Assembly (NCBI GenBank): GCA_947085845.1
Contig: CAMTXO010000002.1
Coordinates: 496,001-560,000 of the forward strand
Length of the DNA stretch: 64,000 nucleotides
Source of the DNA: JACPYF01 sp947085845
Lineage (GTDB): Bacteria > Patescibacteriota > Saccharimonadia > Saccharimonadales > Saccharimonadaceae
Direction: 5' to 3'
The position numbers were made by a program, and so were the translations under genes. Shown one piece after another: positions 17,197 through 25,162 of the stretch (position 1 is the first letter of the stretch; each line of letters opens with the position of its first letter). The notes under the pieces are model-generated. The model saw only the letters and a program-made list of their open reading frames with translations. It was not told the origin of the DNA and made no database searches.

Positions 17197-19386
17197 ATGG
17201 CAAAGAAAAGAAAAACAATCAAAAAATCAAAAAAATCGACTCCGCAACATGTGTTGCCGACTGGTTTTTGGGCCCAAGTAATCGGGGTTATATTAATTGT
17301 TTTCGCACTATTACTTGTTGTTGCAATGTTTGGCGCAGGCGGTCCTGTGCTTGCATGGATATTTAACGCAAGCCTGACAACAATAGGGTGGGCCTCATAT
17401 GTAGTACCGGTGCTCTTCGTGTTAGTAGCTGTAGAAATATTTCGTGCTGAAGAAAATAGATTACCGGTTGTCGTGAGTATTGCGACCACTCTCTTAGTAC
17501 TTTGGGTTGCAGCTTTTGTGCAAGTACTAGTCAAGGAACCACAGAATATTGACATAGCAGTTGCAGGCCAGGGTGGTGGCTATTTTGGTTGGCTAATTGC
17601 ACAAGGATTTCTCTCTTTGCTTAGTGTACCGATCGCAGCATTTGTATTAGCGGTACTCATACTCATTACAGTACTATTTGTGCTTCGTGTAAGCCCTAAG
17701 ACTTTGTTTGACCTCTTGAAGGAACTATTCAAAAGAGAGGAGTCTGATGAGAATAAAAAACTCGCAGGTCTCATTCGTAAAACAAATAATGATGAGATAA
17801 AAGAAGCAGCACCAAAATCTGCAGGACAGATCAAGCTCAACGAAGGCGTGCCAACATTGCAATTTGATGATGACAAAAAAGGTAAACTCTCGAGTCTCAA
17901 AGGTAGTGTTGCTCGGGACAAAGCAGCCGAAGAGCAATCTGCACTAACAACCTTTACCGACCCAAACTGGCAAGCACCAAGCCTTGATTTACTGGAGAAG
18001 AAGCAAAACCCAGCCGATGCTGGGGATGTGCAACACAATTCTCAGATTATTCACGATACCTTAGCTGAATTTAATATTAATGTTGAGATGGAAAATGCCA
18101 ATATTGGTCCGAAAGTGACTCAATATACTTTGAAACCACCTAGCGGTGTAAAACTAACGAGGATTACACAGTTAGAAACGAATATTGCATTGAACCTTGC
18201 CGCGCAGAGTCTACGTATGGAAGCGCCAATTCCTGGTCAAAAAGCCGTTGGTATAGAAGTTCCGAACCGAAAAGCTGCCGATGTACGATTGCACGGCATA
18301 CTAACAGCAGACAAGTGGCATGGTATTCGTGAACCTCTTGGTTTTGCGATTGGCCGTGATATCGCTGGTGATGCTGTAGTTGGCGAACTCAATAAAATGC
18401 CACACCTTTTGATTGCTGGTCAGACTGGTTCTGGTAAATCGGTGATGATTAATACCTTGCTTACTAGTTTGCTGTATCGCAATAGTCCGAGTGATATGAA
18501 GCTAATTTTGGTTGATCCAAAGCAAGTTGAAATGGCTCCATACGCTGATATACCGCATCTTCTAGCACCTATCATCACCAAGCCTGAAGAATGTATTTCT
18601 GCTCTGAAATGGGCGGTAAATGAGATGGAAAGACGCTACACACTACTAGCAGAAGAAAAGCTACGCGACATCAAGAGCTACAACCAGAAGAAAAAAGATG
18701 AAGGAATGCCGTATATTGTTATTGTCATTGACGAACTAGCAGACCTTATGATGATTGCTGCACGCGACGTTGAAGCTCTAGTTGTACGTCTAGCACAAAA
18801 AGCACGTGCCGTTGGTATACACCTTGTACTTGCCACTCAGCGACCGAGTGTCGATGTTATCACTGGGCTTATCAAAGCAAACGTACCGGCTCGTATTGCC
18901 TTTACGGTAGCCTCTCAAGTTGATTCACGTACAATTCTCGACCAAATTGGTGCCGAGAAGTTGCTTGGTCAGGGTGATATGTTGCTACTGACTCCTGAGA
19001 TGAGTAAGCCAAAACGTATCCAAGGCGCCTGGGTGATGGAAGACGAAGTGCAAAAAGTAACCGACCACATGCGCATGCAGCGCGAGCCACAATACGACGA
19101 AGAGATTACAAAGCAGCCAGTTCATCTCAGCGGCAAGGGTGGCGTAGTTATGGATATGGATGGTGCTGGTGACGATGATTTATACCGTGATGCTTTGCAA
19201 GTAGTGGTTGATAGTGGCAAAGCCTCCGCGAGTCTACTGCAGCGTCGCCTGCGCGTTGGTTATGCACGTGCAGCACGTTTGATCGAAACGATGGAAGAGC
19301 AGGGTGTAATAGGGCCCGCAGATGGGGCCCGACCACGTGAAGTTTTGATATCTAGTCTAGATGATCTTGGTCTCGACGAGTCTTGA
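17197..19386 (+). CDS. ftsK: DNA translocase FtsK/SpoIIIE
   Basis: 729 residues. A Lys-rich start is followed by four membrane segments (about 24-45, 52-72, 86-106, 135-165), a charged linker, and the motor. Walker A is AGQTGSGKSVM near residue 410; Walker B is IVIVIDELADLMM near 510; KARAVGIHLVLATQRPSVDVITG is typical. The C-terminal winged-helix gamma domain (LLQRRLRVGYARAARLIETM) reads polar DNA motifs. It pumps chromosome DNA through the closing septum and activates Xer recombination; a Xer recombinase is encoded at 48.3 kb. Confidence 0.97.
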   Translation: MAKKRKTIKKSKKSTPQHVLPTGFWAQVIGVILIVFALLLVVAMFGAGGPVLAWIFNASLTTIGWASYVVPVLFVLVAVEIFRAEENRLPVVVSIATTLLVLWVAAFVQVLVKEPQNIDIAVAGQGGGYFGWLIAQGFLSLLSVPIAAFVLAVLILITVLFVLRVSPKTLFDLLKELFKREESDENKKLAGLIRKTNNDEIKEAAPKSAGQIKLNEGVPTLQFDDDKKGKLSSLKGSVARDKAAEEQSALTTFTDPNWQAPSLDLLEKKQNPADAGDVQHNSQIIHDTLAEFNINVEMENANIGPKVTQYTLKPPSGVKLTRITQLETNIALNLAAQSLRMEAPIPGQKAVGIEVPNRKAADVRLHGILTADKWHGIREPLGFAIGRDIAGDAVVGELNKMPHLLIAGQTGSGKSVMINTLLTSLLYRNSPSDMKLILVDPKQVEMAPYADIPHLLAPIITKPEECISALKWAVNEMERRYTLLAEEKLRDIKSYNQKKKDEGMPYIVIVIDELADLMMIAARDVEALVVRLAQKARAVGIHLVLATQRPSVDVITGLIKANVPARIAFTVASQVDSRTILDQIGAEKLLGQGDMLLLTPEMSKPKRIQGAWVMEDEVQKVTDHMRMQREPQYDEEITKQPVHLSGKGGVVMDMDGAGDDDLYRDALQVVVDSGKASASLLQRRLRVGYARAARLIETMEEQGVIGPADGARPREVLISSLDDLGLDES

Positions 19387-19448
19387 CTTTATAGCTCTAA
19401 TATGCTAATGTTTATACATAAGTAATATAGAAATAGAAAGCAACAAAA

Positions 19449-19718
19449 ATGGGATTACCAAGAGAAAAACTAAATAGTATAAACGGTACAGAAGCAACAA
19501 ACGAACTTATGGCGTATCGAGCAGCTCGTAAGGAGCAGCTTGCTATGCAGCAAATTGGTACACAAATTAGCCTAGAAACCGCAGCGGTTCTACTGGGTAG
19601 TGGTATTGTTCCTCCTGGCATGTCGAAAGAGGCTCATCAAATAAGCGATCATACAGTCGTTCCAAGACCTGGTGATGAATTCCCTCCAGACGTCGAAGTC
19701 GATCCTACCCTACACTAG
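19449..19718 (+). CDS. Hypothetical small protein
   Basis: 89 residues, not recognised. The N-terminal half is helical (ELMAYRAARKEQLAMQQIG), followed by a hydrophobic patch (LETAAVLLGSGIVPPG) too short to be a clear membrane span, and an acidic, Pro-rich end. There is no distinct ribosome site. It follows ftsK by 62 bases with an AT-rich promoter-like stretch, and is convergent with the next gene 6 bases away. Confidence 0.55.
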   Translation: MGLPREKLNSINGTEATNELMAYRAARKEQLAMQQIGTQISLETAAVLLGSGIVPPGMSKEAHQISDHTVVPRPGDEFPPDVEVDPTLH

Positions 19719-19724
19719 AAATAA

Positions 19725-20615
19725 CTAGTCTTCTAAACTGTCAGAAGAACTATCTTGGTCGGTAGTTGAATCGTAATAGTAATCATCGTTTGTATCATAA
19801 GGATATTCACTACTAGGATCTTCAGTGCTAGAATTTTGTTTCTTTACATCTTGAACAGTTTTATTCACATGTCCAATACTTACGGCACTTAGTATCGAGC
19901 CAATAACTACGAGTCCTATAACAGTACCCCAAATAACCTTGCGGTACTTGTTTGCGTATTCAAAAAACACAGTGGCCATCACACCAATGATGATCACCGC
20001 ATTTACAATGGCTGACGAAATAGCAGCTTTTGTTTCTCCGGCAACATCTGGCTTAGGCTCGGTGCTATAGGCAGTATAGCTAAGTTCCGAGAGCTTTAGG
20101 TTGGTAGATAGTAGCTCGAAAGTAAGCCCTATCAACGTGCTAATCAAACTAAGTATCAAGACGACAGCAGTAGTGCTGTAAATAATCCGGCGCCATTTTT
20201 GCGATGCTCGCCATGGTTCTTTTTCTTCTGATCTTCTGACGATCCCTATGAATATAACTAAGGCAGTAATTGTAATAATGAGCGCAGAGATGGCACCAAC
20301 AACAGCATATGTTTCAAAACTAGAAAAATCTAGATATGAAAAACCACTGGAATCTGCCTGCTTTGGCTTTACGAGCCACTTGTCCATCACGTAGTTTACT
20401 AGTGACATAGTGCTGTAGAGTGCAGATAAAAGGAGCAGAACAAACGTTATTAAACCTGCAAAATAGGGAAATCCATTGCTGCTGTTTTTCACCGTAGGAT
20501 CGTCAAATGTTACAGTAGAGTTTGATGAAGCGGGTGTAGGTTTTGATAGGCTAATGGGTGGCTCAAATTCTTTTACTTCAGGGCTCTCATTCTTTTCCGG
20601 CGATAAAATATCCAT
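19725..20615 (-). CDS. Five-helix membrane protein (possibly DUF5671-like)
   Basis: 296 residues. A Pro/Ser-rich cytosolic N-terminus of about 50 residues precedes hydrophobic segments at about 52-78, 108-130, 147-168, 208-228 and 238-258, and the protein ends in an acidic Tyr/Ser/Asp tail. The spacing and the WRR-TAVVLILSLISTLIGL region recall DUF5671 membrane proteins common in Patescibacteria; this is a weak resemblance. A GAGAGAG ribosome-site-like tract precedes ATG 20615, and TGCTATGAT upstream on the minus strand could be the promoter. Function unknown. Confidence 0.7.
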   Translation of the reverse strand: MDILSPEKNESPEVKEFEPPISLSKPTPASSNSTVTFDDPTVKNSSNGFPYFAGLITFVLLLLSALYSTMSLVNYVMDKWLVKPKQADSSGFSYLDFSSFETYAVVGAISALIITITALVIFIGIVRRSEEKEPWRASQKWRRIIYSTTAVVLILSLISTLIGLTFELLSTNLKLSELSYTAYSTEPKPDVAGETKAAISSAIVNAVIIIGVMATVFFEYANKYRKVIWGTVIGLVVIGSILSAVSIGHVNKTVQDVKKQNSSTEDPSSEYPYDTNDDYYYDSTTDQDSSSDSLED

Positions 20616-20786
20616 GATTTCTCTCTCTCGTGATTATGGTTATGATTTGAAATTATCATAGCACATCTGTCGGCATGGTTGTAATTCTTTCAATGCTGAT
20701 GTATAATTACCCCTGTAATAAATAAACTTCAGTCCTCTATAACTACAAATGAGCGGACATCCTACAGAAAGGGATACCAAAGGAAG

Positions 20787-21146
20787 ATGAAAGAATACGA
20801 ACTAACTGTTTTAATCCATCCAGATTTAGAGATGGATATAGAAAAACCACTGAAAAAAATTCGTGCCATCATTGCTGATAACGGCGGTGAAATTATCAAA
20901 GAAACGAGCTGGGGCAAAAAGAAGCTCGCATACCGTATAAAAAAAGAAGATTTTGCTGTATATGTGTACTTTGAGCTAAAACTACCCGCTGCATCACTTG
21001 AAAAACTTTCAAGTGTCTTTAATATTACTGACGAAGTGCTACGATACCTCGTAGTTGCTACTGACGAGAAAATCAAAGCGAAAATAGCAGCAGCTAAAGA
21101 GCGAGTCGAGAAAAACGAAGCACGGGAGGAAGAGAACCATGGCTAA
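20787..21146 (+). CDS. rpsF: Small ribosomal subunit protein bS6
   Basis: 119 residues. MKEYELTVLIHPDL, GGEIIKETSWGKKKLAYRIKK and the beta-strand YVYFELKLPAASL fit S6, with a charged C-terminal tail. It pairs with S18 in the 30S platform. It is first in the rpsF-ssb-rpsR operon and overlaps ssb by 8 bases. TATAAT near 20702 gives a leader of about 80 bases, room for S6/S18 feedback control as known in other bacteria. Confidence 0.96.
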   Translation: MKEYELTVLIHPDLEMDIEKPLKKIRAIIADNGGEIIKETSWGKKKLAYRIKKEDFAVYVYFELKLPAASLEKLSSVFNITDEVLRYLVVATDEKIKAKIAAAKERVEKNEAREEENHG

Positions 21147-21585
21147 AGCAATCAACCAAGTAATTTTGATGGGACGCCTCACTCGCGATCCTGAAATGCG
21201 AACTACACCTAGTGGCAAAACTGTGACTAGTTTTAGTCTTGCAGTTGATCGTCAAGGAAGTGACGATACTGCAGACTTTTTCGACATCACAGCATGGGAA
21301 AAACTAGGTGAACTAGTAAACCAATACCTTTCAAAAGGTCGTCGTTGTCTCGTACAGGGACGATTACGCCAAGAAAGCTGGGACGACAAAGAAACCGGCA
21401 AAAAACGTTCACGTGTAGCAGTTGTAGCGAGCGATGTAACGTTTCTTGATGGCCCTAGCGGCGACGAAGGCAGCAGTTCATCTGCACCAAAGTCTACTTC
21501 TAGTTCAAACTCAAAGAAAAGCGACGACGTTGTTATTGAAGACATTGACGACAAACCTATAGATCTAAGCGAAATACCATTCTAA
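21139..21585 (+). CDS. ssb: Single-stranded DNA-binding protein
   Basis: 148 residues. The OB-fold is clear: NQVILMGRLTRDPEMR, TSFSLAVDR, FFDITAWEKLGE, QYLSKGRRCLVQGRLR. A Ser-rich linker leads to the acidic tip DLSEIPF that recruits repair and replication proteins. It lies in the conserved place between S6 and S18, 13 bases before rpsR. Confidence 0.97.
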   Translation: MAKAINQVILMGRLTRDPEMRTTPSGKTVTSFSLAVDRQGSDDTADFFDITAWEKLGELVNQYLSKGRRCLVQGRLRQESWDDKETGKKRSRVAVVASDVTFLDGPSGDEGSSSSAPKSTSSSNSKKSDDVVIEDIDDKPIDLSEIPF

Positions 21586-21598
21586 GGAGAATATTTAT

Positions 21599-21802
21599 AT
21601 GGCATTTAAAAAATCACGACCAAACAACCCTACATATTTTGACTACAAAGACGCAAAAACATTGCTTCGTTACGTAAACATGTACGGTCAAATTGAACCA
21701 ATCAGCAAGACAAACCTCAGCGCTAAACAACAGAGACAGCTAGCTCGCGAAATCAAGCGTGCTCGTCACTTGGCGTTATTGCCATTTGTTACTAGCGCAT
21801 AG
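21599..21802 (+). CDS. rpsR: Small ribosomal subunit protein bS18
   Basis: 67 residues. FDYKDAKTLLRYVNMYGQIEP and the basic segment LAREIKRARHLALLPF are S18 signatures. An AAGGAG site precedes the ATG. No zinc-binding Cys are present. It is the last member of the rpsF operon, with efp only 10 bases away. Confidence 0.97.
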   Translation: MAFKKSRPNNPTYFDYKDAKTLLRYVNMYGQIEPISKTNLSAKQQRQLAREIKRARHLALLPFVTSA

Positions 21803-21812
21803 GTAAGCAACT

Positions 21813-22379
21813 ATGTACGGTCCAACTAACCTCAAAAAAGGTACTGTCATACAAATAGATGGCAAACCTTTTAAAGTAACCGACTACAATCAAAAAGTTT
21901 TAGGTCGCGGTGGCAGTATTGTTAATGTGCGTCTGAAAAACCTGATTGATGGTAGCGTTATACCAAAGACTTTTAAAGGCGCAGACAAGATCGAACCGGC
22001 AGATGTAAATATTCAGAAAGTGCAGTATTTGTATACTGACGGAAATCAATTCCACTTTATGAATCCAGAGACTTTCGAGCAGTTCGCCCTCAACACAGAT
22101 TTAGTAGAAGATGCTGTACCGTTTTTGAAAGAAGGCGATGAATTGGACCTACAGTTTTTCGGACAACGGGTTATCAATGTTGATTTACCAAAAAACTTGT
22201 ACCTAAAAGTGACCTATACAGAGAGCGTTGTGAAGGGTGATACCACTAGCAATGTACTAAAAGATGCACAAACAGAGACAGGTCTAACAGTAAAAGTTCC
22301 CGCATTTATCAAAAACGGTGACATTATCAAAGTAGACACTCGTACTAGCGAATATCTAGAACGAAAAAAGGATTCGTAG
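21813..22379 (+). CDS. efp: Elongation factor P
   Basis: 188 residues with the three beta-barrels: KKGTVIQIDGKPFKVTD; the middle barrel with VQYLYTDGNQFHFMNPETFEQF; and the C-terminal barrel with GLTVKVPAFIKNGDIIKVDTR. It relieves ribosome stalling at polyproline, relevant here because some local proteins are Pro-rich. The tip loop reads VLGRGGS, with Arg where E. coli has the modified Lys34. No recognisable EF-P modifying enzyme is in the window. Confidence 0.96.
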   Translation: MYGPTNLKKGTVIQIDGKPFKVTDYNQKVLGRGGSIVNVRLKNLIDGSVIPKTFKGADKIEPADVNIQKVQYLYTDGNQFHFMNPETFEQFALNTDLVEDAVPFLKEGDELDLQFFGQRVINVDLPKNLYLKVTYTESVVKGDTTSNVLKDAQTETGLTVKVPAFIKNGDIIKVDTRTSEYLERKKDS

Positions 22380-23123
22380 GTGAAACAACGACTAGATCAA
22401 GCACTTGTAGAAAAAGGGCTTGTTGCGTCGCGCTCGCAAGCCGAGAGCTTTATACGTCTAGGTAAGGTGACAGTTGATGGCAAGGTAGTGCAAAAACCCG
22501 GCTTTTTTGTGACAGATACAGCTAAGCTAAAACTAAATCAAAAAGAGCAATATGTTTCACGTGCCGGCATGAAACTAGCAAGTGTTGCCGAAGCTTTGAA
22601 GCTAGATTTTAGGGAAAAAACAGTGCTAGATGTCGGCTCAAGTACTGGTGGATTCACAGACTATTCACTCAAAAGAGGTGCAAAAAAAGTGTTCGCTGTT
22701 GATGTTGGTACAGATCAATTGCATCCAAGCCTTCAAGGTCATTCGAAAATTGAACTACATGAAAAAACCGATATTCGTGATGTTTCAGTTGCGCCAGAAG
22801 AGCGAGTGGTAGTACTGCCAAAAGCTCCCGATATTATTTTGATCGACGTCAGCTTTATTAGCCTTCGGGAAATTTTACCTCATATTTCTAAACATATAGC
22901 CGGTGACAATACGATTGTTGCAGCAATGTTTAAGCCACAGTTCGAGGCCGGCTTTGGCCAATCTCACAAAGGGGTTATCAAAAATGATTCAGTTCGCCGT
23001 CAGATATTAAAAGATTTTGAGACTTGGGTGCGTAAAGAATTCGTTATTATAGACAAACGGGACAGCGATGTTAGTGGCGCGAAAGGAAATCAAGAGCGCT
23101 TCTACCTACTGAATAAGTCCTAG
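22380..23123 (+). CDS. tlyA: TlyA family rRNA 2'-O-methyltransferase
   Basis: 247 residues. An N-terminal S4 RNA-binding domain (RLDQALVEKGLVASRSQAESFI) is followed by an FtsJ-like Rossmann domain with motif I LDVGSSTGGFTDYSL and DIILIDVSFISLREILP. Relatives methylate 16S/23S rRNA and are also annotated as hemolysin A. The start is GTG 22380, directly after the efp stop, so the two are coupled. Confidence 0.93.
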   Translation: MKQRLDQALVEKGLVASRSQAESFIRLGKVTVDGKVVQKPGFFVTDTAKLKLNQKEQYVSRAGMKLASVAEALKLDFREKTVLDVGSSTGGFTDYSLKRGAKKVFAVDVGTDQLHPSLQGHSKIELHEKTDIRDVSVAPEERVVVLPKAPDIILIDVSFISLREILPHISKHIAGDNTIVAAMFKPQFEAGFGQSHKGVIKNDSVRRQILKDFETWVRKEFVIIDKRDSDVSGAKGNQERFYLLNKS

Positions 23124-23245
23124 ACCACAAATATAAGTATTATCAAAAAACGTTGTAGAATATACAAAAACGGTTGTGCTTAGATATCAGGGGAGTAGCA
23201 TAGAAGTAGGTATATAAAACATTAACATCAAAACGGTACGTAAAA

Positions 23246-23986
23246 ATGAACCACCTTACTCTAGTCAAACCATCAACCGAGAAATTGCCGGCGGATGAGA
23301 GATTAGACAAGGAAAATGAGACCGAAGAACATTTTCTGACGGCATTTGATGAAATTATCGAAGGTGTAAAAAAGCAAAAAATCCCTCTGCATAGCCACGA
23401 AGTTGGGCCAATCGGGAAAGACCACAAGGGTGTTGCGAGTATTCTTGAGTCTATGTCTGACAATAGTGCCAGTTATATTGAAGTGTCAGCTCCAGATCAC
23501 GATGGCAACTCACGACATTTGCTGGTGGTTAAACGTAGTAAAGATTCCGAATCGATTATGACTTTTGTCAGCGTAAAAACGAGCGATGCTGATATAAAAT
23601 GCATCCGAATGTTTCAAGAAATAGTCGATGAAGAGGCTGGTTTCAACAATCAAGTCGATATCACTTTCGACCCAGCTACAACGAATATTACAAATTTTAT
23701 TTCCCAATCACAGATAGGTGGTGTGCGTGATTACGAAAATACCTATATTCAAAGAAGCTATAGCAGGAAAAGTAGATACGAGAGAACAGAAAAAGCTCTA
23801 CTATTGGTTGATAGTTTGGTAAATAAAGCTGCCTCATGCCCTATAGAAGAAGCATTTTCTAGTTCTACAACTGAGGAAACCGATAGAATAAAAGCCAATG
23901 TTGGCGGTAAAGGGCGCATACGAGCATTTGGATCTGCTGTAATGCATTTCTCCGATTTTTATCGTCAGCAACGGCACGCTGCCTAA
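23246..23986 (+). CDS. Hypothetical cytosolic protein
   Basis: 246 residues, not recognised. No signal peptide or membrane span. The centre reads like an alpha/beta domain (SASYIEVSAPDHDGNSRHLLVVKR; IMTFVSVKTSDADIKCIRMF), and the C-terminus is basic. It shares a general make-up (Glu-rich start, ligand-like beta region) with the proteins at 25.1-28.6 kb but no clear homology. Its end overlaps the convergent ychF by 4 bases. Confidence 0.65.
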   Translation: MNHLTLVKPSTEKLPADERLDKENETEEHFLTAFDEIIEGVKKQKIPLHSHEVGPIGKDHKGVASILESMSDNSASYIEVSAPDHDGNSRHLLVVKRSKDSESIMTFVSVKTSDADIKCIRMFQEIVDEEAGFNNQVDITFDPATTNITNFISQSQIGGVRDYENTYIQRSYSRKSRYERTEKALLLVDSLVNKAASCPIEEAFSSSTTEETDRIKANVGGKGRIRAFGSAVMHFSDFYRQQRHAA

Positions 23987-25038
23987 ACGTTAAAGCGAAA
24001 CTCAACTACATCACCAGGTTGCATGACATAGTCTTTGCCTTCTGTCCGAATTTTGCCTGCAGCTTTTGCTGCTGTTTCGCTTCCAGCAGCAATTAAATCG
24101 TCAAAATCAACAACTTGGGCGGCTATAAAGCCTCGTTCAAAATCAGTATGAATAACGCCAGCAGCTTGTGGTGCGCTGTAACCTTTTTTAATAGTCCAAG
24201 CACGCACTTCTTTTGGTCCTGCAGTTAAATAACTTTGCAACCCTAGCGTGTCGTATGCTGCGTGAATTAACTGAGGTAGACCAGCCTCTTTTACGCCATA
24301 GCTTTCTAGCAGTTCAGTAGCTTCATTTGGAGCAAGCCCTTTTAGCTCTTCCTCTAATTTTGCGCATACAAATGCAGCTTTTGCTGGAGCAACTTGGTCG
24401 CGTAGGGTTTGTTTTTTCGTGTCGTCGGCAAGTGTTTCTTCATCAACATTGAACAAATAAATTATTGGTTTTGTTGAAAGTAGCTGAGCATCAACGTGTG
24501 GGAGGTTGAGAAGTTGACCTTTTTCTAGCATTTCCTTGGCTTTTAATAAGTTGTCGGCTTCTTTTTTTGCATCTGGCTTTGACTTAGCTTCTTTTTGCAA
24601 TTTTGGTAGCATTTTATCGATTGTTTGGATGTCTGCTAGAGCAAGCTCGGTGTTAATTGTTTCTATGTCACGAACTGGATCATGCTTTTCATCGACATGT
24701 ACAACATCACTATCGCTAAAAGCTCGAACTACATGCACCACTGCGTCACACTCTCGAATATTAGCAAGAAACTTGTTGCCTAGCCCTTCACCTTTGCTGG
24801 CACCTGCTACGAGGCCTGCAATATCGACGAAAGTGACGGTTGCGGGGAGTATTTTTTGTGAGCCGTATACATTTTTTAACCTCTCAAGACGTTCGTCAGG
24901 AACCGGGACTATTCCGGTATTTGGCTCTATTGTAGCAAAAGGGTAGTTAGCTGCCAGTGCATTCGCATCTGTCAGTGCATTAAATAAGGTGGACTTACCG
25001 ACATTTGGTAAACCGATGATTCCAATTGATAAAGCCAT
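23983..25038 (-). CDS. ychF: Redox-regulated ATPase YchF (Obg-like)
   Basis: 351 residues. G1 is GLPNVGKSTLFNAL, switch regions include NYPFATIEPNTG, G3 is DIAGLVAGASKGEGLGNKFL, and the G4-equivalent is LFNVDEE. The C-terminal TGS domain ends with GKDYVMQPGDVVEFRFNV. YchF hydrolyses ATP rather than GTP and associates with ribosomes. ATG 25038 is chosen because homology begins at MALSIGIIG and a minus-strand TATACT lies 6 bases upstream; an upstream in-frame ATG at 25122 would add a non-conserved hydrophobic leader. Confidence 0.96.
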   Translation of the reverse strand: MALSIGIIGLPNVGKSTLFNALTDANALAANYPFATIEPNTGIVPVPDERLERLKNVYGSQKILPATVTFVDIAGLVAGASKGEGLGNKFLANIRECDAVVHVVRAFSDSDVVHVDEKHDPVRDIETINTELALADIQTIDKMLPKLQKEAKSKPDAKKEADNLLKAKEMLEKGQLLNLPHVDAQLLSTKPIIYLFNVDEETLADDTKKQTLRDQVAPAKAAFVCAKLEEELKGLAPNEATELLESYGVKEAGLPQLIHAAYDTLGLQSYLTAGPKEVRAWTIKKGYSAPQAAGVIHTDFERGFIAAQVVDFDDLIAAGSETAAKAAGKIRTEGKDYVMQPGDVVEFRFNV

Positions 25039-25044
25039 CAATAC

Positions 25045-25050
25045 AGTATA
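25045..25050 (-). promoter_or_regulatory. -10 box for leaderless ychF
   Basis: TATACT on the minus strand, 6 bases before the ychF ATG. Confidence 0.55.
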
Positions 25051-25162
25051 CCAAAGTACTACCTCTTGCAAAAACATAAGAAATATGGTATGTTTATAAC
25101 TGAAGAACACCACAAAAAACAAAAAAAGTAAAAACGTTCAAAAGAAAGCATAGGACACGGGT

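Noticed and set aside
17154..17555. 133-residue open frame on the minus strand opposite ftsK
   Set aside because: Antisense to the membrane domain of ftsK; Thr/Ser-rich reversed translation without a start signal.
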